Made by a program: the position numbers and the translations under genes. A stretch of 64,000 bases of DNA from Terebella lapidaria (taxonomy: Eukaryota; Annelida; Polychaeta; Terebellida; Terebellidae), in the NCBI GenBank assembly GCA_949152475.1, contig OX424562.1:4154001-4218000 (forward strand), given 5' to 3'. Below are positions 34,355-44,259 of this stretch, one piece after another; position 1 is the first letter of the stretch; every line of letters starts with the position of its first letter. The notes under the pieces are model-generated. The model was not told the origin of the DNA, made no database searches, and saw nothing but the letters and a program-made list of their open reading frames with translations.

Positions 34355-34846
34355 AAAACGAAAAAATGTCTCAGGGTATTGGCCCAAGGAATGCTGTGGT
34401 GAATTTTCAGAAAAATTCATCAAGACAAAAAAGTTATTCGCCGGACGGACGACGGACAGAAAACCACGACAATAGCTTATCGGCCCATATAGGCTGGTAA
34501 GCTAAAAATGGGCTGGATATGACTCAAAAGAGATAGTGACTTAATTTCGGACCAAAATTGTTTTTTCGCCGACCCATCGGAAAATCAAAATGGCCGCCAT
34601 TGTTAAAGAATCAAGAACAATGAAACTTATACACATCAGAGGGTTACATATGGGAAGTATTCTTCGATTAGAGGAAAAATTACTGAGCAGATTTCGAGAA
34701 GATGGCTGCCAAATTCAAGGTCATTGAAGTTCAAATTCAAGGTCACCACTGTAATTTATGATTTCTTATTTGAATGTGGTAATATTTATGCTGTATCTTG
34801 ATGTGTTCTTGAAATTTACTCCATACTTCTCCCATTATGAGGGAAG

Positions 34847-36185
34847 CTAGCCCAAGGGTTATGTTACTGGACAGTTGTGGTTTTAAGCATTTTAGGTGAA
34901 TTATGACCTCGGTATTTACCATTCAAGCGTCATCTTTATCGATTTCAATGTCGCCATTATGACTTATGTTCATAATACAAACTATTTTGTCTGTAGAGGC
35001 CAATTAACACATTTTTGGCCAGGCGTTCTACTTAAGATTTAGCCTTCAAGGTCGTATGAGGTCATGTTCAAGGTCACCAAAAGATGCGCCCTATACACAT
35101 GTCATACACGACTTCTTAAAAGCTTCTACCCGGTAACACAATCCTAAACTCTAGGCACAAGCGTTTAAACCCCAGAGGCCTCTTTACACATTTTATGCCA
35201 GACATTAAGCACTCAAGGTCATCGGAGGACAAGCTCATGGTCACCATTAGGTGTGCCATATGACTTCCTATATGCTCATAATACAAACATAATTAAGCCC
35301 TATCTGCAAATATTTTCTCTGAAGAGGCAAATACACATTTCAGGTCAAGGATGACCTTTAGATTTAGCCTTCAAGGTTGTCTGGAGTCAAGATCAAGGTC
35401 ACCAAAACATATGCCATATATATGACTTATAGCACAGTTCTAAGCTCTAGGCGCAAGCGTTTAAGTCCCAGAGGCCAATTTACAAATTTCGCGCCAGACA
35501 TATAACACTCAAGGTCATCTGAGGACAAGCTTAAGGTCAAGTGTGTCATATATGACGTCCTATGTGTTCATAATACAAACAAAAGCTGTATCTACAAGCA
35601 TTTTCTCTGTAGAGGCAAACACGTATTCCAGGTCGGGGATGACTTCGAGCTATAGAGGGCAATTTATACATTTTGTATCAGACATGGCCTTGAGATTTAG
35701 CACTCAGTGTCATCTGAGGTTAGGTTCGAGATCACCTATAGTTATGCCACATGCGACTTCCCAGTTCCCATGTGCTCAGAAAACAAACATCTATAAGCAT
35801 ATTGTCTGTAGAGGTTAAGATTACCAATAAGAATTATGAGCACAATTTCACCAAAAGAGGTACCATATATGGCTCCCTAAATGCTCATAATACAAATCAT
35901 AGCTCTATCTACAAGCATTTTGTCTGAAGATTCCAAATTGGCACATTTCAATAACTCGAGAAGCCCAAAATATTGGCCCAAAACGATCTGAAATGCACAA
36001 ATTGGTCCCTGTAGACACAAAACGCTTGCAGATACAGCTTATGCATGTACTAGTATTATGGACATATAGGAAGTCATATACGACGGATCTTTTGATGACC
36101 TTGAATTTGACCTCACGTGACCTTGAATCGTGACCTCACGTGATTTTGGTAAATCTCAATGTCACGTCTAAATTGAAATGTGTAT
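34847..36185. mobile_element. Decayed F1 remnants
   Basis: A degraded reversed F1 3' terminus (CTAGCCCAAGGG..GTTACTGGAC) starts at 34847 and is followed by F1-type interior with GACTTCCTATATG / CATAATACAAAC words in several diverged units. No 5' terminus is found, and 36060-36180 reads in the opposite orientation. Old, rearranged copies with no coding content. Confidence 0.5.
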
Positions 36186-36313
36186 TCACCTCACCAAAAT
36201 TCAATATTTGTATATTATTATATGACGTTGCTGTCTACCGCACGGTGATTGGTCGAAACGTTGTCACATGAACTCCCATAATTATAAATTTACGTACATG
36301 TATTTCTGCAGGT

Positions 36314-36369
36314 GACCCGCGGAATCTTATATTGGTTCCTCGAGCAGACCAATATAATTTCCGCGGGTC
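36314..36369. repeat. 22-bp-arm hairpin upstream of cGLR
   Basis: GACCCGCGGAATCTTATATT (from 36314) is mirrored by AATATAATTTCCGCGGGTC (to 36369) around TCCTCGAGCAG. The rest of 36185-37191 is AT-rich DNA with no gene or clear promoter motif; it should contain the cGLR promoter. Confidence 0.7.
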
Positions 36370-37191
36370 AGCTGCGATAGCGCCATAGTATGGATATTAG
36401 CATTGGCTGCTTTAGATGGGGTATACATATTCATAATGACTTTTTATATTCAAATCATCAGAAATCGTATAATAAAAAAAAATATGGAGGCTAGGTTTCG
36501 TACAATAAATTATATGGCACTCGGCTTCGCCTCGTATCATATACATGTAATTTTCCGAAGTGCCAATAAAAGTGATATTGCACTTAAACAAGCCCCATAT
36601 TTGTATAATATTTGCCTCTTCAAATGTAACAAGGAATTTTCTGTATGGTGGGTGTGTACCTTGTCCAGTACGCGATTTGTTTGAGGAAAACTACTCGGAT
36701 TGTGGATTGAACAGTTTAAATCACAAAAGACTATGATTTTTATCGCATAGCATGCGTGAAACCTATCAAATTATATACATGTACACGCGTCTGTACCCAC
36801 GATATATCTCGCTCGAGTGAGTTGGTTTCCTTTTTCGCAGGCGGCAGCATATGCTTCCATAGTAGATGTACATTATGTATAAACACCACATTAGTGTGTC
36901 TGTATGTGTGTATGCTTATAGCAGTGTATGTCGAGGCACACGAAGTTAGAACAAATTGATACGTAGCCTACACCAGATATTTTTACAGCGTAGAGTCCAC
37001 GGCCCAACGAAGCTTGGTTAGGCGCATGTCTTGTACATATATATGCATGTGAGCACTCGTCATTAAGTATCACAGCGTATACGCGCAAGTATATCTAGTA
37101 GCTAATGAATCGTGTATCTATCATACTAGTTACTTGAACGTGCATGTGTAAAACCAAATAACCCAGCCGAATAAATGTCATTGATTACACA

Positions 37192-39222
37192 ATGGCATAT
37201 AATCGCTGTTCATCTGGATCAGAAGTACGCCTTGATGGCCTGAACAAGGGTTTGCAAACTACAATTTCTGACTCAGAAATAAACCCAGCTGACAAATCCC
37301 AGTCAGAAAAGCTGTCCGTTGAGTATCAGCCACAACCTGGGACTTCTAGGCGACACGACATGCAATATCGTACACCATGTCAGGAGACTGAAGCAGCATT
37401 TGTTGAACACATCGACTGGACAGAAACAAATGATCAGCCACCACCAAAAATCTGCCCACTCTCTTGGAATTATGTCCGATGGTACGGCGACCTAGATGGA
37501 ACTTCAAGATGTTTGATGCGTGATTCCCTTTTGAACATGGATAAAACTTTCCGCACCAATCCACGTGACACACAGGTGATTCGGATGCATGACGATGTTG
37601 AAAAGATCATCACTGACATCGCTGAAAGTATCCAGGAATTTGATCCAAGATTTCAGTCCAAAATTCTCCGCATGGGAAGTGCTCACAACGAACTGAAAAT
37701 TGGTGAACCAAACGAGTTTGACTTTTCGTTAGAGTTAGATCCATATAATTTCTTCATGGATAGATCTGGTGCCTGTCGCGCCACAGAATATCTTCTTCGG
37801 ATAATGTCGCACGAAAATGACTGCACCATGCAAGTGAATGGATCCGACCTCGAACAATTCGAAAAAGTTGTCGTATCGAAAGAAGAGGTTATTAACAAAC
37901 GTGTGATGTCTGAGAAGGACAGCGAAGAACAACTGGTCTTCAAATGGAACGAGAACACAATGCTGAATGGTCTGTACATTTCACACAGATTTTCACAATT
38001 GGTGGCTCTTGCAATGACGCAACTGCAACTACCACAAAATTGGATTCATGGTGGATTCAACAGACCGGACTTCAGCGGTATTCGGTTCCACTATCCTGCC
38101 AACCTTCTACAGTTTGAACACAGAGACCCTCTCGACGGTCACGTGATCCAGGTCTCAGTGGATCTAACTCCTCTTCTCAAAGTTCCTTTCAAGTCCGTGA
38201 CAAAAATGACTTTTGTACCGAGTGATCTCCTAGATGAATACCTGCATGATCACGACTTGATGCCGTACACGTGGCTAAGAGTAATGAGGAGCTCCTCGCA
38301 CATGGCTGTCACTTCAAGCCCTGCAGAGGAGGATTGGTTAAGATCGTTGGACATGATGTCTATGCCCAAGAGAGCAATCAGGATTTGCAAAATATTGCAT
38401 TCGAGAACAGGCTTGGATATGAAGCGACTCATATCTGAAGAGCATGTGAAGCCAGTCCTGGACTTCAGAAAAGCGAAGCATGAGAAGAATGAGTCAATAA
38501 TGAATTCACTTTACGAGAAAATCTACTCGGAAATAAGCAGAGACTTCTTTCGTGGAAAACCTAGGTTTGATGTCCTCCTTGCCAACATTTCAGATCAGCT
38601 GGTGTCCTGGAATGACCTAGGTGAGAACATAGGGAGTGAGCCCTACATATCATCCTACAAGTTCAAAAAGACTATATTAGTGTTAATGGCCCTGGACCCA
38701 CATGGTGGTAAAAAATGGACTGAAGAGGACCTGCCTGATATAGTTGTCAGTACCCTGATGTTGGTCCACGATCTTAGTGTTCACGATCGCCAAATCAACG
38801 ACTTCCTCTATGACACAAATACAGGGAAAGTTGATGCTAGGAGCTCAAAACATGAAGATGTACTACAACATGACAAAATACCTACAAAGTATGCTCATTT
38901 GCACAAAAATTTGATACAGTGTCGTAACTTGGTCAGTCTGTTTCGCCACAATGACAAGATCACATTCTACAATGGATATGAGCACAAGGTTGACAAGGAT
39001 GAGCTCGTTTGCATGATGTTCCAGGCTCTGCTGTACTTAGCAGAAGGCAAAAGTCCTGTGGAAGTGACCTGGGAGAGGTGTTTACCAGAAAATTTACTTG
39101 AAGAGGAGGAAGAAGACATGAAACAAGATCTTATTCGAGCCGACTTCTACAAGTGGTTCCTGAGGAAGGTTCGGCTCAGCGAGTTATTGACCTCTCTCAG
39201 AATTTCCACAGACATGCTGTGA
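37192..39222 (+). CDS. Mab-21 / cGAS-like receptor (cGLR), single exon
   Basis: A 676-residue intronless protein of the Mab-21/cGAS nucleotidyltransferase family. In animals these enzymes sense nucleic acid or other ligands and make cyclic dinucleotides that signal through STING; others are inactive. Visible signature: GS at 162-163 (RMGSAHNEL), ExD at E175/D177 (PNEFDFSLEL), and a third acidic residue D324 (IQVSVDLTPLL). The G-to-E spacing of 13 equals that of human cGAS. The stretch from D177 to D324 is about 55 residues longer than in cGAS. A helical C-terminal half follows (MPKRAIRICKIL about 391-402; SYKFKKTILVLMAL about 488-501). No cGAS-type HxxxxCC zinc thumb is seen. The N-terminal ~85 residues are polar, Gln/Pro-rich and probably disordered. 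The upstream ATG at 37175 is out of frame. The absence of introns suggests an old retrocopy or the intron-poor state common in expanded cGLR families. Confidence 0.85.
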   Translation: MAYNRCSSGSEVRLDGLNKGLQTTISDSEINPADKSQSEKLSVEYQPQPGTSRRHDMQYRTPCQETEAAFVEHIDWTETNDQPPPKICPLSWNYVRWYGDLDGTSRCLMRDSLLNMDKTFRTNPRDTQVIRMHDDVEKIITDIAESIQEFDPRFQSKILRMGSAHNELKIGEPNEFDFSLELDPYNFFMDRSGACRATEYLLRIMSHENDCTMQVNGSDLEQFEKVVVSKEEVINKRVMSEKDSEEQLVFKWNENTMLNGLYISHRFSQLVALAMTQLQLPQNWIHGGFNRPDFSGIRFHYPANLLQFEHRDPLDGHVIQVSVDLTPLLKVPFKSVTKMTFVPSDLLDEYLHDHDLMPYTWLRVMRSSSHMAVTSSPAEEDWLRSLDMMSMPKRAIRICKILHSRTGLDMKRLISEEHVKPVLDFRKAKHEKNESIMNSLYEKIYSEISRDFFRGKPRFDVLLANISDQLVSWNDLGENIGSEPYISSYKFKKTILVLMALDPHGGKKWTEEDLPDIVVSTLMLVHDLSVHDRQINDFLYDTNTGKVDARSSKHEDVLQHDKIPTKYAHLHKNLIQCRNLVSLFRHNDKITFYNGYEHKVDKDELVCMMFQALLYLAEGKSPVEVTWERCLPENLLEEEEEDMKQDLIRADFYKWFLRKVRLSELLTSLRISTDML

Positions 39223-39607
39223 TAATAACTGAGCATGTGGAATCAACACTGGGCAGAGTTTCAGAGAAGTGATGTTCAGACACCTATGTTTGGAACTGTG
39301 TACATTGAGCTTAAGGACCTAATATTGCTTGAAAGATTCTTTGTCAGATCACAGGGAGTCGGTCAATGCAAACCGTACAAATCTATTCATCTGATCTGTT
39401 TGTGGTCAGTTTGAACTATTCCAACGTTCGAATTCAGAAAAATGGCATGTCTCCATGTCAAAGATACATCATGTATATCGACTATTTCATGTATTTCATT
39501 TGTAGAAAATTTACACAATTTGAATTCCCTTTGTAGTGAAATACACAATTTTAAAAACACAATCACAATGTTGTGAAGTGAAGTAATGAAGTACAATGTC
39601 ATTACAA

Positions 39608-39897
39608 TGTCCACAATTGATTCCTAAGCTGTAGAGTCGATAATAAGTGAGATATTAGCCATTTTGTCCTGTGACCTTGAAAATGAGGTCAAAGGTCAAC
39701 TTCAAGGTCATGACAATAATCTGCATATATCATTTCCTATATGTTCATAACTGATTCCTCAGCAGTAAAGTCGATAACAAGCGAGATATTAGCCATTTTG
39801 TCCTATGACCTTGAAAATGGGGTCAAAGGTCAAATTCAAGGTCATCAGAATATTCAGCATGTATCATTTCCTATATGTCCACAATTGATTCCTAAGC
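39608..39897 (+). repeat. Orphan two-unit fragment of the 134-bp array
   Basis: Exactly two 134-bp units plus a repeated 22-bp boundary (TGTCCACAATTGATTCCTAA at 39608 and at 39876). There are no F1 hairpin ends on either side. The two units match, in order, the pair at about 48700-48993 in F1 copy i. It starts about 385 bp after the cGLR stop and fuses directly to the 16-bp minisatellite. Confidence 0.8.
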
Positions 39898-40918
39898 ACA
39901 TGAGGTCTCACTCACACGAGGTCTCATTCACATGAGGTCTCACTCACACGAGGTCTCATTCACACGAGGTCTCATTCACACAAGGTCTCACTCATACGAG
40001 GTCTCGTTCACACGAGGTATCACTCACACAAAGTCGCATTCACAAGGCGTCTCATTCATACGAGGTCTCATTCACATGAGGTCGCATTCACAAGGCGTCT
40101 CATTCACACGAGGTCTCTTTCACACGAGGTCTCTTTCACACGAGGTCTCACTCACACGAGGTCTCATTTACACGAGGTCTCATTCACACGAGGTCTCACT
40201 CACACGAGGTCTCATTCACACGAGGTCACATACACACAAGGTCTCATTCACACGAGGTCTCATCCAAACGAGGTCTCACTCACACGAGGTCTCATTCACA
40301 CGAGGTCTCATTCACAGGAGGTCGCATACACACAAGGTCTCATTCACACGAGGTCTCATTCACACGAGGTCTCAGTCACACGAGGTCTCATTCACATGAG
40401 GTCTCACTCACACGAGGTCGCATTCACACGAGGTCTCATTCACACGAGGTCTCGTTCACACGGCGTCTCATTCACACAAGGTCTCATTCACATGAGGTCT
40501 CCCTCACACGAGGTCTCACTCACACGAGGTCCCATTCACCCGAGGTCTCTTTCACATGAGGTCACACTCACACGGGGTCTTTTTCACACGAGGTCTCGTT
40601 CGCACGAGGTCGCATTCACCAGAGGTTTCATTCACACGGCGTCTCATTCACATGAGGTCTCAGTCAAACGAGGTCTCACTCACTCGAGGTCTCATTCACA
40701 CGAGGTTTCACTCACACGAGGTCGCATTCACACGGCGTCTCATTCACATGAGGTCTCATTCACACGAGGTCTCATTCACACAGCGTCTCATTCACACGGG
40801 GTCTCATTCACACGAGGTCTCATTCACACGAGTTCTCATTCACACGAGTTCTCGTTCACACGAGGTCTCATTTACACGAGGTCTCATTTACACGAGGCCT
40901 CGTCCACACGAAGACTCA
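39898..40918 (+). repeat. 16-bp minisatellite, about 64 copies
   Basis: Unit CATTCACACGAGGTCT, with variants (ACTCACACG, CACATGAGG, CACACGGCG). Because 16 is not a multiple of 3 and the unit lacks stops, all three forward frames are open and read the same 16-residue cycle (RSHSHEVSFTRGLIHT). The long ORFs at 39932-40399, 40396-40980 and 40556-40948 are therefore repeat translations, not demonstrated genes. DNA from 40920 to 41474 has no gene. Confidence 0.9.
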
Positions 40919-41160
40919 TTAAATATTCACACAAACTTTATGATATGAACAACCAACAAATATTTTCTCAATATATATAAATTGTTTCATTGATACTATT
41001 CTGCGATGATATGAAACATAAGATAATAGTTTATTGAAACATGTTTATTCGAGCTACTTCTACTGGATTATACAATTATCACTGTTTATATTATTAACTC
41101 CCGATATTAGTAACCAGGCTTTACCAGTCCGAAATACCCTACTAGTTTATTTGTCAACCG

Positions 41161-41166
41161 TTTATT
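41161..41166 (-). other. Candidate polyadenylation signal of the transporter gene
   Basis: TTTATT on the + strand (AATAAA on the - strand), about 310 nt beyond the transporter stop. Another lies at 41044-41049. No other support. Confidence 0.3.
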
Positions 41167-41474
41167 AGAGAAAAATTAATAATGATTCAATTGTTTTCAC
41201 TATACATGTACACAAACTGACAACATGGTGACAACAATTATTTTCTCTGAATTATTAAAATGGCCATAACAGCCTTTAAGAATTTACATCAAATGTCAAT
41301 CAGACGTGACAACTGTCATGATTGATTTTTACGTTGGGTCTATCACTAAGCTCGGAAACACCTGTACCATAACTGTTCGCCCGCCCCGGAAAGATGTAAA
41401 TATATCAACAAACGAATATTCTAATATGTACAAATGCTATCAGGGTTATTCATGAACTGCTATTCATGTGTAAA

Positions 41475-42686
41475 TTAATCAGTTGGCTTTGTTCTGCAGT
41501 ACCTAACAACCTCTGTCGTTGGCACGATGGTATTGCCAGCAAAAACGAGTACTGCGCCCAGAATTCCAATGGCATTGGCCCGACCCACATACATCCCTGA
41601 CAACACTGTGTACTGCAGTAAGAACAGGACAGGAAGATTGCATGTACCTAATAGTGCTATTAACTTTTCAGGGATGACCTGACAACTGTAAGCATAGAAG
41701 AAGTTATGTGTACCCGAGAGCAGCATGTGGCCAGCGAGGTACCAGATGCAGACGTGAAAATGCGGTAATGAAGGTGTTTCCATCAGGCCCATGATCCCAA
41801 AAGACGTGACGACGCCAAGCAGTGATGACCAAAACATGAGTACCATCGTGTTCATGCCAGAGAGTTTGTAGTTGAGCACGAGAACAAACATGCTCTCTGA
41901 CAAAGCATCCAGAAAAACAAGAGTATAGCCGAATAAATTGTCTCTGTCATGGTTGATGGTTTCTTCAATTCCATTGGAATCATTAGCAAAGGCAGACCAA
42001 TTTGTTGAGAGAGCCAAATGACAAGGTGATTGATAACTCTGGTTGGTCTGTACGAACGTTTTCCCAAATTTTCCTGAGTGGAATATCCATGGTGGTTGAG
42101 CGGTGAGAAGTATCCCAACGAGGCAGATGACTCCAGCAAGAGCGTAGTGCCATGGCAGGGTGCGCCTCACAACACAAGACGCCGAGTACATGAAGAACAC
42201 CATCCAAGTTCTGGCGACCCCAGCTGCTACCCCTACTGGCAAATAATACGAGTATCCATAAGAGCAGTAGCTTGATGACACTATTGCCGCAGATGCCAGG
42301 AGTATCCACCCAATCTGTTCACGCTTCACTTGAACATCACAATTCCTGCTGACGCCCACAGCACCAATAGCCACCAGGAGTTGTACCGAGTACCGCAAAC
42401 CGTTCAGCTCCGCGTGGGGGATCGAGCGGTTCAGTAACTGAGTGAATGTTAATCCCCCACAGAATTCCAAGACACTGAGAACACGGGCCGCGTAGCCGGT
42501 GACCTGTCTCCATACATGTATGCCAGAGTCCCCGTCCTTCGCAACATCGTCCTCCTTCTCCGCTGTCTCAACAAGAGCACCGCTGGACGGACCATAGCTG
42601 GACAGCAGATGTTCTTCTACACCAGACTCATCCCGGGTGGCACAGCAGCAAGTCATTTTCTGTATGTATGCAGAAGAGATAATCAT
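41475..42686 (-). CDS. EamA/DMT-superfamily transporter, SLC35G-like, single exon
   Basis: A 403-residue polytopic membrane protein. A soluble N-terminus (~60 residues, CCC and acidic stretches) is followed by about ten membrane segments: roughly 63-83, 98-113, 126-147, 149-170, 180-198, 252-272, 280-300, 312-332, 338-358 and 370-390. These form two EamA-like halves joined by a hydrophilic loop (201-250) with three N-glycosylation sequons (NQS, NWS, NDS). The ESMFVLVLNYKLSG..VLMFWSSLLG and IPEKLIALLGTCNLPVLFLLQY segments match drug/metabolite transporters of the SLC35G/SLC35F type. The substrate is unknown. It is convergent with the cGLR across the minisatellite. Another start (M11) is possible. 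Intronless. Confidence 0.65.
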   Translation of the reverse strand: MIISSAYIQKMTCCCATRDESGVEEHLLSSYGPSSGALVETAEKEDDVAKDGDSGIHVWRQVTGYAARVLSVLEFCGGLTFTQLLNRSIPHAELNGLRYSVQLLVAIGAVGVSRNCDVQVKREQIGWILLASAAIVSSSYCSYGYSYYLPVGVAAGVARTWMVFFMYSASCVVRRTLPWHYALAGVICLVGILLTAQPPWIFHSGKFGKTFVQTNQSYQSPCHLALSTNWSAFANDSNGIEETINHDRDNLFGYTLVFLDALSESMFVLVLNYKLSGMNTMVLMFWSSLLGVVTSFGIMGLMETPSLPHFHVCIWYLAGHMLLSGTHNFFYAYSCQVIPEKLIALLGTCNLPVLFLLQYTVLSGMYVGRANAIGILGAVLVFAGNTIVPTTEVVRYCRTKPTD

Positions 42687-43012
42687 GACGAAGTTTGGTG
42701 AAAATAAATACTCTTTAGGAACATTTTGTGAGCGGTGGAAACAAATATATTATACTCATGATTTGTACAATGGGGTGGGGAAAGTCTTACGATAATTCGT
42801 ACCGATTATGAGTCGAAACCCTGAGTTGCTTACCGTTAACTAATTTTGATAATTTGAATTGCAATAATGTGTTTGTCAATGACACGTGACTTCACTATCC
42901 CAAAGATATCCTGTCTACGCGCTCCTGTCTTTTCACTTCCATAGGCGATTGTTGCAATGTACTGTGCAAATTTGACACTGTTTTGCTGCTGAGCGAATAT
43001 CACACCCTTCCC

Positions 43013-43044
<32 letters not shown>

Positions 43045-44259
43045 ATAAAACCCAAAAAGGTGTGGTCCTTGTTTGCGCGCTCCAATCACAGTAAAGATGG
43101 ACATAGGGCAGACTTTGAGTAGTTGGATATTGATTCGGAGAATGACTCTCAACCAAAGAGTTTGTCTCAACTCCCCATTCACAGTGCTGACACGGACTAG
43201 TGTAAAGTGCTTTACCCTAGTCCAAGATGGCGAATCGTACGCGGCTCGATTTGTTTATACTCCGTGTACACTGAACTGACAGTTATCACGAAAGATGTTC
43301 ATACAGACTGATAGATTGAAACCACATAGACTTGCAACTCTAAGTATGACATTCTGAATTGCCGATAATTCACGTAATTTGAATACTAAAATTCACCCTT
43401 GACCAGGGTAAAGTGAAAGCGAGCATAGGGTAAAGAGGAATGTAACGGTATTCGTGATTAGGGTACAGTTCGTAGTTAAGATTCGGTGAATTTAACATTC
43501 GGTGAATTATGTTTCACATGGTATATACTGGTACCACAAATGTATACGACACACATGACATACATAGGTTACACCAAAAATGTTTTTGAAATGTCACATG
43601 AACTTGGCTTGTTTTGCAACTTAGTTTGGTCATCCGATTTGGTTGGCGTGCTCGTTGTCTACACTAAAAAACGACCAAAACTACCGTTCACGCCCGTGAC
43701 AACCCGAGCTGTTCGAACAGACAACAATGTTTGAATATTCTAATTTTTTGTTGAGATGTGTAACCTTTTTTCTCGACCTATCAAGATTTGTTGAGGAATT
43801 AAAACATATATCACTGAGAAAGTAAGTAGGTAATTTATTTTGAACAGCATCACGAAAAAAAAAAAATTGTTAAAAATAATAGAAGTTTCCAATAAATTGC
43901 AGCATCCTATGTACAATGATGTGGAGTTATATCATCTTATTCACTTGTATATAGCAATCGGACACTGATATTGGGAAAAGAGGAACAATGGGATTGGATG
44001 GGCGAAATACCTGGTAAATGATAATCTCCGTGGCTTATAGCAAATGAACAATAAAATCGAACAATATGTAAAAAGGTATGTAAAAAGGTCTCGCAGCGTG
44101 ACGACATGAATTGATATTGGTGACATTTTGTGTACACGAGGACTCGAAGTATATATGGCATCATGGCTGGTTCGATTTATATAGAATAACTTAATCAATA
44201 AAGCAAAGATAACGTTTAAAAGAGAATATTTGTCATGATGATCACTAGGTGTCGTTATG

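Larger units (their letters stand above)
31247..34503 (-). mobile_element. F2 copy b, reversed, with two F1 inside
   Basis: 3' end (reversed) at 31247 with the hairpin AGCACCAAGGGTGCT and GTAGCTTACCGGC. 5' end at 34503 with AATAGCTTATCGGCCC..GGCTGGTAAGCT and the CGGACGACGG tract. F1c (31561-32065) and F1g (32340-34354) are nested inside. Without them it is about 0.74 kb. Non-coding. Confidence 0.7.
31017..34846 (-). mobile_element. Older F2-like element, split
   Basis: The reversed F2 interior at 31020-31246 stops in an A-run and resumes at 34505 (GGGCTGGATATGACTCAAAA), exactly where the F2 consensus continues. F2 copy b was therefore inserted into it. Neither terminus of this older copy is recognisable: one side abuts the F1b end, the other the F1 remnant at 34847. 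Confidence 0.55.

Noticed and set aside
34847-36185. Considered as an intact F1 element
   Set aside because: Only one degraded terminus is visible and the interior changes orientation, so it is left as remnants.
39932-40980. 155- and 194-residue His/Arg/Ser repeat proteins
   Set aside because: The 16-bp minisatellite is open in all forward frames; no start context or homologue supports a gene.
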